The notes: generated from the letters alone by a model not told the origin. A stretch of DNA of 64,000 bases from Agrobacterium sp. AGB01 (GCF_014851585.1 NZ_JACVAB010000002.1:496001-560000); one strand, 5' to 3'; counted from the stretch's first letter, positions 25,382 to 35,228 are shown. Made by a program: numbers and translations.

Positions 25382-27721
25382 TTACACCTTCTTCAAGCGT
25401 TCGACGGCCATCAACACCCGTTCCGGTGTGGCCGGCGCATCAAGTCGTGGGCAGACCTTGTAATCGGCGACGCTGGCCACTGCCATGGACAATGCTTCCA
25501 GCACCGAGATGGCCAACATGAAGGGCGGCTCACCTACGGCCTTGGAACGGCCAATGGTTGGCTCGGCATTTTCAGCCCATTCCGCCAGCTTGACGTTGAA
25601 GATTTTCGGACGGTCGGATGCCAGCGGTATCTTGTAGGTAGACGGTGCATGGGTGCGCAGACGCCCCTTGTTGTCCCACCACAGTTCTTCCGTGGTCAGC
25701 CAGCCCATGCCCTGTACGAAGGCACCTTCAATCTGGCCAATGTCGATGGCAGGGTTGAGGGATTTGCCGACGTCATGCAGCACATCGGCCCGCTCTACCA
25801 TATATTCGCCGGTCAGCGTATCGATGGAAACTTCCGAGACTGCCGCACCATAGGCGAAATAATAAAACGGTTTTCCTCGACCGGCGGCACGGTCCCAGTG
25901 GATTTTCGGGGTCTTGTAGAAGCCGGCGGCAGAGAGTTGCACGCGACCGAAATAAGCCTGTTTTATGAAGTCGTTAAAGGCAACTTCTTCCAAACCGATT
26001 CTAATGCGGTTTGGCAGAAAGGTTACCTCTTCCGGTCCGACATTCCATTTTTCGCAGGCGAACTGGACAAGGCGTTCCTTGATCTGGCGGGCAGCATCAT
26101 AGGCGGCCATGCCGTTGAGATCGGTACCGGATGATGCGGCGGTTGCCGAGGTGTTGGGCACTTTTCCCGTCGTTGTTGCAGTGATCTTCACCCGACCGAT
26201 ATCGACCTGGAACGCATCGGCAATGACCTGGGCAACCTTGGTGTAAAGGCCCTGGCCCATTTCCGTGCCGCCGTGGTTCAGGTGTATGGAGCCATCATTG
26301 TAGATGTGCACCAGCGCCCCGGCCTGATTGAAGGCTGTCAGTGTGAAGGAAATGCCGAATTTGACCGGCGTCAGCGCAATGCCCTTGCGAATGATCGGGC
26401 TGGTCTTGTTGAACTCGATGATTGCCTGTCGCCGTACCTGATAGTCACTGGACTGTTCAAGCTCTTCAACGATACGGGCGATGATGTTGTCCTCGACCTC
26501 CTGATGATAGGGGGTGAGCGTGCGTCCGGATTCCGGCTGGCCGTAAAAGTTCAGCTTGCGGATTTCGAGCGGGTCCTTGCCGACCGCATAGGCGATTTCT
26601 TCAATAAAACGTTCCGCACCCAGCATGCCCTGCGGGCCACCGAACCCACGAAAGGCGGTGTTGGAAACCGTGTGGGTTTTCAACGGTTTCGAGGTCAGTC
26701 TTACATGCGGATAGAAATAGCTGGAATCGGCATGAAACAGGGCGCGGTCGGTGACCGGGCCGGAAAGATCCGAGGAGAAACCGCAGCGCGCGGCATAGGT
26801 CGCATCGACAGCATGGATGCGGCCGTCATCATCAAAGCCCAGTTCGTAATCGACGCGGAAATCGTGTCTTTTGCCTGTGGTGCTCATGTCCTCGTCGCGA
26901 TCAGGGCGGATCTTGATGGCGCGGTTGAGCTTCTTGGCGGCAATGGCACATAGGGCGGCAAACTGGTTGCCCTGCGTTTCCTTACCACCAAAACCGCCCC
27001 CCATCCGACGTACCTGCACGGTGACTGCATTGGATGGCACCTGCATGATGTGGCTGACGATATGCTGGATTTCGCTGGGGTGCTGGGTAGAGCTCCACAC
27101 CGTGACTTCGTCATCTTCGCCCGGAATGGCCATGGCGATGTGGCTTTCGAGGTAAAAATGCTCCTGTCCGCCAATCCGCATCGTGCCGGTCAGACGGCGC
27201 GGCGCAACATCTATTTCGAGTGCCGCTTCGCCACGCTTCAGCGTCATGGGATCAACGACCAGCGGGGCATTGTTTTCCAGCGCGCTGTCGATATCGCTCC
27301 AGTGCGGCAGGTCTTCATAGCTGATCTTGGCTTTGCGGGCGGCACGGCGTGCTTGATCCCGGGTCTCGGCAAAGACTGCAAAAATCAACTGTCCATGAAA
27401 CTCGACCTTGGTTTCTGCCAGCAGGGGTTCATCGTGACGGCCACCGGAGGACACATCGTTTTCACCGGGAATATCCTTTGCCGTCATGACCCAGACCACA
27501 CCTGGCGCGCTTTCCACCTCGGAAAGGTCGATGGATGTGATGGTGGCATGAGCGCGATCGGACATGCCCAAGCCGCCGTGCAACAAGCCTGCGGGTTCTG
27601 GAATATCGTCGATATATTCGGCACTTCCCGTGACATGCTTATGTGCTGAATCATGTCGGAGCGAGCCATGCATCTGGCCCTCGACAGTGGTTTTTGCGGT
27701 GTCGAATGTTGTGGTGTCCAT
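25382..27721 (-). CDS. xdhB: Xanthine dehydrogenase, molybdopterin-binding subunit
   Basis: A 779-residue large subunit that hydroxylates hypoxanthine and xanthine to urate at the Mo centre. It shows the N-terminal a/b hammerhead domain ('GSAEYIDDIPEPAGLLHGGL'), the molybdopterin loops 'GGGFGGKETQ', 'AFRGFGGPQGML' (conserved Arg for substrate) and 'EMGQGLYTK', and a late 'GEPPFMLAISVLEAL' with the catalytic glutamate. It starts four bases after xdhA. It is a separate subunit, as is usual in bacteria. Confidence 0.95.
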   Translation of the reverse strand: MDTTTFDTAKTTVEGQMHGSLRHDSAHKHVTGSAEYIDDIPEPAGLLHGGLGMSDRAHATITSIDLSEVESAPGVVWVMTAKDIPGENDVSSGGRHDEPLLAETKVEFHGQLIFAVFAETRDQARRAARKAKISYEDLPHWSDIDSALENNAPLVVDPMTLKRGEAALEIDVAPRRLTGTMRIGGQEHFYLESHIAMAIPGEDDEVTVWSSTQHPSEIQHIVSHIMQVPSNAVTVQVRRMGGGFGGKETQGNQFAALCAIAAKKLNRAIKIRPDRDEDMSTTGKRHDFRVDYELGFDDDGRIHAVDATYAARCGFSSDLSGPVTDRALFHADSSYFYPHVRLTSKPLKTHTVSNTAFRGFGGPQGMLGAERFIEEIAYAVGKDPLEIRKLNFYGQPESGRTLTPYHQEVEDNIIARIVEELEQSSDYQVRRQAIIEFNKTSPIIRKGIALTPVKFGISFTLTAFNQAGALVHIYNDGSIHLNHGGTEMGQGLYTKVAQVIADAFQVDIGRVKITATTTGKVPNTSATAASSGTDLNGMAAYDAARQIKERLVQFACEKWNVGPEEVTFLPNRIRIGLEEVAFNDFIKQAYFGRVQLSAAGFYKTPKIHWDRAAGRGKPFYYFAYGAAVSEVSIDTLTGEYMVERADVLHDVGKSLNPAIDIGQIEGAFVQGMGWLTTEELWWDNKGRLRTHAPSTYKIPLASDRPKIFNVKLAEWAENAEPTIGRSKAVGEPPFMLAISVLEALSMAVASVADYKVCPRLDAPATPERVLMAVERLKKV

Positions 27722-27725
27722 GGGT

Positions 27726-29195
27726 TCAGGCCTCCTGCAATTCGAAACGCTTGATCTCCTGCGGGGTGCCGGAGGTTTCCAGGAAGAAGCGGGTCAGCAG
27801 GTTCTTGGCAGTCAATTGGCGATAGGTTGATGTGGCGCGCCAGTCGGTCAGCGGGGTGAAATCTTCGTCCAGCGTGTCACGGACCTCGTCGATGGTGGCT
27901 TGTGTCCATGGCTTGCCGGAAAGTGCAGCTTCCAGATTGGCCGCCCGTTTAGGGGTGCCAGCCATGCCGCCAAAAGCAAGACGCAGATCGCTGACGGTAT
28001 TGTCCTCGCCAAGTGTCAAATGGAATGCGGCACAAAGTGCGGAGATGTCTTCATCACGCCGTTTGGAAATTTTATAGACCGCATAGTGGCTGCCCTGTTT
28101 GGGCAAAGGAATGGTCACCTTCTCCACGAACTCACCAGACAGGCGATCCTGCTTGCCGTAGTCGATGAAATATTTCTCGAGCGATATGGTGCGCGGACCG
28201 TTCGCTGCACGCAGTGTCAGTGTCGCGCCAAGTGCAATCAGAGCCGGCGGTGTGTCGCCGATTGGCGAACCATTGGCGATGTTGCCACCGATCGTGCCCA
28301 TATTGCGGACCTGCTGCCCACCAATACGGTCGATCAAACGGGCGAATGCCGGAATACGGGCGGCGATGGTTTCAAAGGCCTGACTGTAGGTTACGCCGGC
28401 ACCAATGGTGATGGTATTTTCATCCACTGCGATGGTTTGCAGTTCCGCAAGATTGTTGATGAAGACCACAGGGTTGAGGGCACGCATCTGTTTGGTGACC
28501 CACAGGCCAACATCCGTGCTGCCGGCAACGATGGTGGCTTTCGGTTCCTGCTTCAGGATTTCGGCAAGTTCTGTGACCGAGCCGGGAATGATGCTGCGCT
28601 CATTTCCTTTGGCCACAGTGATGGTGCCGTTCTGCGCAATGGCCCAAAGGCGGCTGACAATCTCCGAGCGGTCACGCTGCAGCGGATCGAACAATGCGCT
28701 TGGACGGGCAGAGGAGACATGCTCAGCGGCGCGCACGATTGGCTCATAGCCGGTGCATCGACAGAGATTGCCTTGCAGTGCTTTTTCAATCGCTGCGCGC
28801 GAAGGCTTTTCATCGGAAAGCCACAGGCCATACAGCGACATGATGAAACCGGGCGTGCAGAAACCGCACTGCGAACCGTGATAGTCCACCATCGCCTGCT
28901 GTACCGGATGAAGCGTGCCGTCCTTTGACGCCAGATGTTCCACTGTCGCGACATGGGTGCCGTGCAGCGAGCCTATAAAGCGGATGCACGCATTGACGCT
29001 CTCATAGCGCAGTGATCCGTCGATCAGTCGGCCGACCAATACCGTACAGGCGCCGCAATCGCCCTCTGCACAGCCTTCCTTGGTGCCGGTCAGTTTGCGG
29101 TTCAGCCGTAGATAGTCAAGGAGAGTGTCCGTTGGCCCGAAGTCATCAAGGGAAACGGTCTGACTATTAAGAATGAAGCTTATCGCGTCGTTCAT
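27726..29195 (-). CDS. xdhA: Xanthine dehydrogenase small subunit (2Fe-2S and FAD)
   Basis: A 489-residue electron-transfer subunit. A plant-type 2Fe-2S domain ('CAEGDCGACTVL', about residues 38-50) is followed by the helical 2Fe-2S domain ('CGFCTPGF' and 'CRCTGYEPI') and then the FAD domain with 'TIGGNIANGSPIGDTPPALIALGA' and a CO-dehydrogenase flavoprotein C-terminal domain. It passes electrons from the Mo site to NAD. It lies 21 bases downstream of bdhA. Confidence 0.95.
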   Translation of the reverse strand: MNDAISFILNSQTVSLDDFGPTDTLLDYLRLNRKLTGTKEGCAEGDCGACTVLVGRLIDGSLRYESVNACIRFIGSLHGTHVATVEHLASKDGTLHPVQQAMVDYHGSQCGFCTPGFIMSLYGLWLSDEKPSRAAIEKALQGNLCRCTGYEPIVRAAEHVSSARPSALFDPLQRDRSEIVSRLWAIAQNGTITVAKGNERSIIPGSVTELAEILKQEPKATIVAGSTDVGLWVTKQMRALNPVVFINNLAELQTIAVDENTITIGAGVTYSQAFETIAARIPAFARLIDRIGGQQVRNMGTIGGNIANGSPIGDTPPALIALGATLTLRAANGPRTISLEKYFIDYGKQDRLSGEFVEKVTIPLPKQGSHYAVYKISKRRDEDISALCAAFHLTLGEDNTVSDLRLAFGGMAGTPKRAANLEAALSGKPWTQATIDEVRDTLDEDFTPLTDWRATSTYRQLTAKNLLTRFFLETSGTPQEIKRFELQEA

Positions 29196-29216
29196 GCACT
29201 GCCTTCTTTATCAGGT

Positions 29217-29993
29217 TTATTGGGCGGTCCAGCCGCCATCCACCGAGATATGTGTTCCGGTGATCTGTGATGCTGCGTCGCTGGCAAGAAATATTGCCGT
29301 TGCTGCGATGTCTTCAATGCTGACAAATTCTTTGGTGGCCTGCAGCCGTAACAGTACCTCGTTTTTAACTGCTTCCTCGCTGATGCCGCTGGTCTTTGCC
29401 ATATCCGGTATCTGCTGTTCTACCAAAGGCGTCAGCACGTAACCGGGGCAAATGGCATTAACGGTGATGCCGGTTTCCGCCAGCTCCAATGCCGCGGATT
29501 TGGTCAATCCCATGATACCATGTTTTGCTGCCACATAGGCTGACTTGAACGGTGAGGCAACCAGACCGTGGGCCGACGAAATGTTGATGATGCGGCCTTT
29601 TCCGGCCTTCTTCATCACCGGAATAGTGTGGTGCATGGTATGGAAAGAACTCGTCAGATTGATGGCGATGATCTGGTCCCATTTTTCCGGCGGAAATTCG
29701 TCGACCGGGGCCACATGCTGCACACCGGCATTGTTGACCAATACGTCGATGCGCCCGAACTTCTGTTCGGCTTGCGCCACCATGTCGGCAATCTCGTCGG
29801 GTTTGGTCATATCGGCGGCGTGGTGGATGACATGCACCCCGTTTTCCGCTTCCATCATCAGGCGAATATTTTCAATTTCACCGGGATCGCCAAGTCCGTT
29901 CATGACAATGTTCGCACCGTCCCTTGCAAAAGCTTGCGCGATTCCAAGGCCGATACCACTCGTTGAGCCGGTTACGATGACTGTTCTCGTCAT
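29217..29993 (-). CDS. bdhA: 3-hydroxybutyrate dehydrogenase BdhA (SDR)
   Basis: A 258-residue short-chain dehydrogenase that oxidises D-3-hydroxybutyrate to acetoacetate during PHB breakdown. It has '[13 protein letters not shown]', '[15 protein letters not shown]', catalytic 'SSAHG' and 'YVAAKHG', and ends '[14 protein letters not shown]'. ATG 29993 with GGGGA upstream is the start. It heads the bdhA-xdhABC transcription unit, an association I recall being reported for Sinorhizobium strains; it joins storage-polymer and purine catabolism. Confidence 0.92.
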   Translation of the reverse strand: MTRTVIVTGSTSGIGLGIAQAFARDGANIVMNGLGDPGEIENIRLMMEAENGVHVIHHAADMTKPDEIADMVAQAEQKFGRIDVLVNNAGVQHVAPVDEFPPEKWDQIIAINLTSSFHTMHHTIPVMKKAGKGRIINISSAHGLVASPFKSAYVAAKHGIMGLTKSAALELAETGITVNAICPGYVLTPLVEQQIPDMAKTSGISEEAVKNEVLLRLQATKEFVSIEDIAATAIFLASDAASQITGTHISVDGGWTAQ

Positions 29994-30154
29994 ATATGTT
30001 CCCCTGCGTACTTGATGACGCATTGCGAGCATCGAAGGTATGCTCAAACAGGGGCGGCTGGCAATCGGGTTTTCACAGCTTCCTAATATGGCTGCGGGTT
30101 GACAATGACGGCGAGGCGCATTTCCCTGCGACGGGACATGTGAGGAGCAAAATT

Positions 30155-31651
30155 ATGGGTGAATACATTCTTGCAATCGACCAGGGCACGACCTCGAGCC
30201 GCGCCATCGTGTTCGATGCAAAGATGCAGGTTGCCGGGGTAGGGCAGAAGGAATTTCGCCAGATATTTCCGAAGTCCGGCTGGGTAGAGCATGATCCCGA
30301 AGAAATATGGGAAAGCGTGCTGTGGTCGATTAAGGAGGCGATCAAAAAGGCCGGTATCAAGGCGGCTGACATTGCCGCCATCGGCATAACCAACCAGCGC
30401 GAAACAACCGTGGTGTGGGAGCGGGAAAGTGGCAAGCCCATACACAATGCCATCGTCTGGCAGGACCGCCGCACCGCAAAGGATTGTGAAAAGCTCAAAC
30501 GGGCTGGGCATGAAAAGACCTTCACGGCCAAGACCGGGCTGCTACTCGATCCTTATTTTTCCGGCACCAAATTGTCCTGGCTGCTGTCCAACATCAAGGG
30601 CGCACGCAAACGCGCACAAAAGGGCGAACTGTGCTTTGGCACCATTGATACGTTTCTGATCTGGCGATTGACGGGCGCGAAGTCTTTCGTGACCGATGCG
30701 ACCAATGCCTCGCGCACCCTGATGTTCAACATCGAGAAAAACCGTTGGGATGAAAAACTGCTTGGCATTCTCGATGTGCCGCAGGCCATGCTGCCGGAGG
30801 TAAAGGATTGTGCGGCCGATTTCGGAACAACGGAAAAAGATTTGTTCGGTGCTGAAATACCCATTTTGGGGGTTGCAGGAGACCAGCATGCGGCCACCAT
30901 TGGGCAAGCGTGTTTTGCGCCGGGCATGTTGAAGTCAACTTACGGCACCGGATGTTTTGCGTTGCTGAATACCGGCGCGGACATTGTGCGCTCCAAGAAC
31001 CGCCTGTTGACGACGATTGCTTACCGGCTGGACGGCAAGACGACCTATGCACTGGAGGGTTCGATTTTTGTGGCTGGCGCCGCCGTGCAATGGCTGCGCG
31101 ATGGCCTGAAGATCATAGAGAAAGCGTCGCAGACCGGCGAGTTGGCCGACAAGGCTGATCCTTCGCAGGAGGTTTATCTGGTGCCGGCTTTTGTCGGGCT
31201 TGGTGCGCCCTGGTGGGATGCGGAAGCTCGCGGCGCGATCTTTGGTCTGACGCGTGGAACCGGTCCTGCGGAGTTCGCGCGCGCCGCACTGGAAGCCGTT
31301 TGTTTCCAGACGGGTGACCTGCTGGATGCCATGCACAAGGACTGGAAAAATAACGGCGACGGTGAGACTGTATTGCGGGTGGATGGCGGTATGGTCGCCA
31401 GTGACTGGACGATGCAGCGTCTGTCGGACATTATCGATGCGCCGGTTGATCGTCCCGTTATTCTGGAAACGACCGCACTTGGTGCCGCGTGGCTTGCGGG
31501 CAGCCGGGCTGGTGTGTGGCCAGACATGGATGCATTTGCAAAGGCGTGGTCGCGAGATAAGCGGTTTGAACCCAAAATGGAAACCAGTATCCGGAAAACA
31601 AAAGTGAAGGGGTGGAGGAACGCCGTTCGCAGGACGCTCGTTAAGGTCTGA
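30155..31651 (+). CDS. glpK: Glycerol kinase
   Basis: A 498-residue FGGY-family kinase that makes sn-glycerol 3-phosphate. Marks are '[16 protein letters not shown]', 'VWQDRRTA', '[10 protein letters not shown]', the FGGY signature around '[12 protein letters not shown]' and '[20 protein letters not shown]'. ATG 30155 has GAGGAG upstream; an open frame extends back to 29996 but is not conserved-looking. No glp transporter or dehydrogenase is adjacent. Confidence 0.94.
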   Translation: MGEYILAIDQGTTSSRAIVFDAKMQVAGVGQKEFRQIFPKSGWVEHDPEEIWESVLWSIKEAIKKAGIKAADIAAIGITNQRETTVVWERESGKPIHNAIVWQDRRTAKDCEKLKRAGHEKTFTAKTGLLLDPYFSGTKLSWLLSNIKGARKRAQKGELCFGTIDTFLIWRLTGAKSFVTDATNASRTLMFNIEKNRWDEKLLGILDVPQAMLPEVKDCAADFGTTEKDLFGAEIPILGVAGDQHAATIGQACFAPGMLKSTYGTGCFALLNTGADIVRSKNRLLTTIAYRLDGKTTYALEGSIFVAGAAVQWLRDGLKIIEKASQTGELADKADPSQEVYLVPAFVGLGAPWWDAEARGAIFGLTRGTGPAEFARAALEAVCFQTGDLLDAMHKDWKNNGDGETVLRVDGGMVASDWTMQRLSDIIDAPVDRPVILETTALGAAWLAGSRAGVWPDMDAFAKAWSRDKRFEPKMETSIRKTKVKGWRNAVRRTLVKV

Positions 31652-31697
31652 CGGCGCTTGTATCGGTTGGCCGACATCACACAGAGGAGGAAGCAGC

Positions 31698-32165
31698 ATG
31701 CCAAGACTGGGAGAACATGAACTGTCCTTAACCCGTATATTTGATGCGCCACCCAACAAGGTTTATCGGGCGTGGACCGATCCTGATCTTTTGAAAGAAT
31801 GGTTCACGCCGCGACCCTATACCGTTTCCGACGTGGAAATGGATTTGCGGTCCGGTGGCGTTTTTAACGTAACCATGCGCGGTCCGGATGGTGAGGTTTA
31901 TCCCAATAACGGCATTTTTCTTGAGGTTGTCCCCAACCGGCTTCTTGTGTTTACCGACGCCTATCAGGATGGATGGGTGCCCAGCGAAAAGCCATTCATG
32001 ACCGGTTATGTGAGTTTTGAGGAGGCTGGAAACGGTCAGACACGCTACACCGCCAAGGCGCTCCACTGGACGGCTGAAGACAAGAAGACTCATGAAGAAA
32101 TGGGTTTCGACGAAGGCTGGGGCAAAGCCGCCGACCAACTGGAGGCTCTGTTGGAGCAGATCTGA
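31698..32165 (+). CDS. SRPBCC/AHSA1-family protein
   Basis: A 155-residue START-like domain protein of the AHSA1 (activator of Hsp90 ATPase homologue) type: 'LTRIFDAPPNKVYRAWTDPDLLKEWF' at the N-terminus, 'MDLRSGGVFNVTMRGPDG' and 'GFDEGWGKAADQLEALLE' at the end. Such proteins bind hydrophobic ligands, and no reaction is known. A strong GAGGAGGAAG ribosome site precedes it. It sits 46 bases after glpK and may be cotranscribed. Confidence 0.85.
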   Translation: MPRLGEHELSLTRIFDAPPNKVYRAWTDPDLLKEWFTPRPYTVSDVEMDLRSGGVFNVTMRGPDGEVYPNNGIFLEVVPNRLLVFTDAYQDGWVPSEKPFMTGYVSFEEAGNGQTRYTAKALHWTAEDKKTHEEMGFDEGWGKAADQLEALLEQI

Positions 32166-32374
32166 AGAGACTTCAAATTCTGATTCAACTGCTTGGCAGA
32201 GTGATTCAAGTTACGCTGCCAAGTGTTTGAAAACAGAATCGCATCTCTGATCTTACGGCCCGCTTCGGGGCAAAGTTTTCCTATCCATTTCATCGAACGG
32301 ATCGTTCCATATTTTGAAATTGCCATAGTCTTTTGCGATGCCTATCTCTGCGTGAAGAAACAGGAGCATCGATC

Positions 32375-33436
32375 ATGGAACTCGGTCTTTACACATTTGC
32401 GGATGTCGATCCGAACGCACCGGATGGCAAAGGACCGGAAGGTGCACGACGTCTTAAAAATCTTATCGAGGAAATCGAGCTTGCCGATCAGGTCGGGCTG
32501 GATGTGTTCGGCCTTGGCGAACACCACCGCCCGGACTATGCGGTGTCCTCACCATCCACCGTGCTGGCCGCTGCCGCCGTCAAGACAAACAATATCCGAT
32601 TGTCGAGCGCAGTTTCGGTTTTGAGTTCCGATGATCCGATCCGCGTCTTTCAGCAATTCGCAACTGTTGACCTGCTGTCGAATGGCCGCGCAGAGATCAT
32701 GGCCGGTCGCGGCTCCTTCATCGAATCCTATCCGCTGTTCGGCTATAATCTGGAAGACTATGACGAATTGTTTGCTGAAAAACTCGACCTGCTGCTGACC
32801 CTGCGTGAAAACGAGATTGTCACATGGTCGGGCAACAAACACACGCCGATCAATGGCCGTGGTGTTTATCCGCGCCCCTTGCAGGAAAGATTGCCGGTGT
32901 GGATTGCCGTTGGCGGCACTCCGCAATCCGTCGCAAGAGCAGGAGCAATGGGCCTGCCGGTGGCGCTTGCGATTATCGGCGGTGAATACCGTCGGTTTGC
33001 ACCGCTGTTTGATCTTTACCGCGAAGCGGCCCGCCGCGCTGGCCAGCCGGAGACCAAACAGAAAACCAGCATTAACGTGCATGGCTTTATTGCCGACACC
33101 ACCGATCTTGCCGCTGACCAGTTCTATGGTCCGCAGGCAGAGGTTATGAACCGGCTGGGTCGTGAACGCGGATGGGGGCCAACCAGCCGTGCCCATTTCG
33201 ATATGGCGCGTGGGCCGGAAGGTAATCTCTTCTTAGGGGAGCCAGAACTGGTTGCGGAAAAAATCATCAAAGCACATGACGTGTTCAAGAATGATCGTTT
33301 CCTGCTGCAGATGGCCATCGGCCTGATGCCGCACGATCAGATCATGCGCGGTATCGAGTTGTACGGTACGAAAGTCGCGCCGATTGTCAGAAAAGAATTG
33401 ACTGGCAGCCCTGATAGGGTGAAAGCCACCGCATGA
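32375..33436 (+). CDS. LLM-class flavin-dependent oxidoreductase
   Basis: A 353-residue luciferase-like monooxygenase. It has the barrel start 'MELGLYTFADV', 'LADQVGLDVFGLGEHHRPDYAVSSPSTVLAA', 'RAEIMAGRGSFIESYPLFG' and 'PVWIAVGGTPQSVARAGAMG'. Enzymes of this type use reduced FMN and oxygen on varied substrates; this subgroup has no assigned substrate. ATG 32375 has AGGAG upstream. Confidence 0.88.
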   Translation: MELGLYTFADVDPNAPDGKGPEGARRLKNLIEEIELADQVGLDVFGLGEHHRPDYAVSSPSTVLAAAAVKTNNIRLSSAVSVLSSDDPIRVFQQFATVDLLSNGRAEIMAGRGSFIESYPLFGYNLEDYDELFAEKLDLLLTLRENEIVTWSGNKHTPINGRGVYPRPLQERLPVWIAVGGTPQSVARAGAMGLPVALAIIGGEYRRFAPLFDLYREAARRAGQPETKQKTSINVHGFIADTTDLAADQFYGPQAEVMNRLGRERGWGPTSRAHFDMARGPEGNLFLGEPELVAEKIIKAHDVFKNDRFLLQMAIGLMPHDQIMRGIELYGTKVAPIVRKELTGSPDRVKATA

Positions 33437-33504
33437 TGTAAGTACAGGATTGCGGTGGACCGCCTCCGCAGTCCGCATGCTCATTGAGGGCGTTGGCCAT
33501 TTCG

Positions 33505-33527
33505 TTTAACTCTCATTACGAGTTAAA
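33505..33527. promoter_or_regulatory. Palindrome upstream of the AT-rich orphan gene
   Basis: Perfect eight-base arms TTTAACTC and GAGTTAAA around seven bases, ending 66 bases before the next start. AT-rich dyads of this size commonly bind repressors. No cognate regulator is adjacent. Confidence 0.45.
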
Positions 33528-33593
33528 TCTAATCAAATTTGTAGGTTGCGCCCGAAGATGCGCAACTATGGCCGATCAAGTCAAAGGAACAAA

Positions 33594-34019
33594 ATGCCCT
33601 ATATTGAAGCACTTGGCTTAGATGCAGAAGACGTTTCCGATGAATATATGGTCGTGAATGCATCAGTTGTAGATGTGGTAATGTCACCTGATGAAGACGA
33701 TCATATGAATTTCATTAAGGCGAAAAACGTATTCGCACTAGAGCAAGTTTATGCGGATACGCTCATCAACAACAAAATTGAAATGGTAACCGTGGCTTTC
33801 CCGTGCACAGTGCAGTCCGATACTTATTTGATAGGTAAGGACGGTTTCGATTTGAAGGATTATGAGTATCGCGGACTACCAAAAGACAATCGATGCTTAA
33901 TCTTGTTTGATATGGCGAATATCGGACGGATTAAACACATAAAAGAGTGTACTCAAGAAGGCATATTCTTTGTTGAAGATGTCGTTTTCGACGAAATAGA
34001 AGAAGCTCTCTCCATGTAA
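33594..34019 (+). CDS. Orphan acidic protein, unknown, AT-rich gene
   Basis: A 141-residue acidic protein with no signal peptide or membrane segment; I do not recognise the family. It is rich in Asp, Glu, Ile and Val and ends with the acidic stretch 'VEDVVFDEIEEALSM'. Its base composition and codon use (many A/T third positions) differ sharply from its neighbours, and it lies between two AT-rich dyads, so recent acquisition is likely. ATG 33594 has AAAGGAAC upstream. Size and acidity would fit an immunity or antitoxin-like protein, but no toxin is next to it. Confidence 0.6.
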   Translation: MPYIEALGLDAEDVSDEYMVVNASVVDVVMSPDEDDHMNFIKAKNVFALEQVYADTLINNKIEMVTVAFPCTVQSDTYLIGKDGFDLKDYEYRGLPKDNRCLILFDMANIGRIKHIKECTQEGIFFVEDVVFDEIEEALSM

Positions 34020-34093
34020 ATCCGTTCACGTGTTGCATGGTGTTGGTTACTGGGGCTATAGAGAGCAAAACGCACAGAAATAGTGCGTCGATT

Positions 34094-34124
34094 TTATCGT
34101 TATTTAATTGATTAATAACGATAA
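34094..34124. promoter_or_regulatory. AT-rich inverted repeat before map
   Basis: Perfect ten-base arms TTATCGTTAT and ATAACGATAA separated by 11 bases, followed by a T-rich stretch. It can serve as terminator of the orphan gene or as an operator about 25 bases upstream of the aminopeptidase start. Confidence 0.5.
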
Positions 34125-34148
34125 TTTTATTTTATAAGGTTGTTTGCG

Positions 34149-34901
34149 TTGGTGATCTCGTCCGAAGAAGAATTGGTGAAGCTGAAGGAAATCGGCCGCC
34201 TGTGTGCCGTTGCCCTGAATACCATGGCTGATGCGCTGGAGCCGGGTATCACCACGGCCGAGTTGGACGATATCGGTCGTAAAATACTGGAAGACAATGG
34301 TGCGCAATCGGCGCCGGAGTTCTGTTATCAGTTTCCCGGCGCGACATGTATCAGCGTCAATGAAGAAGTGGCGCATGGTATTCCCGGCGTGCGCATCATC
34401 AAGCCAGGTGACCTCGTCAACATCGACGTTTCGGCTGTGAAGGATGGCTTCTTCGGTGACACTGGCGCGTCCTTCGCCGTGCCGCCCGTGAAAAAGGAAA
34501 TCGAGCGTCTGTGCCGGGATGGTAAACGCGCGATGTGGACCGGTCTGCAGCAGGTGAAAACCGGCAAGCCGATGGCTGATATCGGTAATGCCATTGGCGC
34601 CTTTGCCCGCAAGAACCGTTACACCCTGATCACCAACCTTGCCAGCCACGGCATTGGCCGCTCATTGCATGAAGAGCCGCGCGAACTTGCGACATGGCCG
34701 GACAAGGATGAAACCCGGATCATGGAAGAGGGCATGGTGTTTACCGTAGAGCCCTTCCTGTCTACCGGTGCCTATTGGGCGGAAGATGGCGATAATGATC
34801 CCTGGACACTTTATAGCGATCCCAGTGCTCCGACCGTCCAGTTCGAGCACACGGTTGTGGTGACCAAAAATGGTCCGCTCGTTTTGACGCTTGCTGACTG
34901 A
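34149..34901 (+). CDS. map: Type I methionine aminopeptidase
   Basis: A 250-residue enzyme that removes the initiator methionine. All five metal ligands and the catalytic histidine are visible: 'EEVAHGIPG', 'VNIDVSAVKDGFFGDTGASF' (two Asp), 'SHGIGRSLHEEP', 'FTVEPFL' and 'QFEHTVVV'. Many rhizobia carry more than one map copy; which one this is cannot be told here. AAGG at 34136 best fits TTG 34149 or GTG 34152; the upstream TTG at 34140 touches the ribosome site. Confidence 0.9.
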   Translation: MVISSEEELVKLKEIGRLCAVALNTMADALEPGITTAELDDIGRKILEDNGAQSAPEFCYQFPGATCISVNEEVAHGIPGVRIIKPGDLVNIDVSAVKDGFFGDTGASFAVPPVKKEIERLCRDGKRAMWTGLQQVKTGKPMADIGNAIGAFARKNRYTLITNLASHGIGRSLHEEPRELATWPDKDETRIMEEGMVFTVEPFLSTGAYWAEDGDNDPWTLYSDPSAPTVQFEHTVVVTKNGPLVLTLAD

Positions 34902-35228
34902 TTTTGCAGTGATTGCATTTGAGATGGAGTCGGTGATGAAAGCACCGACTCAAGTCTCGACCTATGCTTTTCTTTATCGATTTTTGGCTGGTCTATAAGC
35001 GCCATCTTCCGTTACGTGATATCCGGATGTTCAGTTGTCGGCGTAATAAATTCTATTTTACGCGCTGGATAACCACATCCGGAAGGCGAATATTTCCAAT
35101 TGCTAACTTTCAACCGCTCTCCAAATATGCAAGCCTTAACGCAATCAGTGGTTGGGTCAGGTTAAATCAATTTAAACCTGATGGAGGACAGCCACTACGC
35201 GTTGTGTATCGTCTATTCCGGGGGGAGC
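34902..35228. other. Intergenic region before the autotransporter
   Basis: 327 bases, AT-rich in the first half, presumably with the autotransporter promoter. It contains an imperfect palindrome at 35158-35180. No gene is supported. Confidence 0.5.
35158..35180. promoter_or_regulatory. Imperfect palindrome upstream of the autotransporter
   Basis: CAGGTTAAAT and ATTTAAACCTG face each other across two bases with one extra T in the second arm. It ends 48 bases before the autotransporter start, a usual operator position. Confidence 0.35.
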
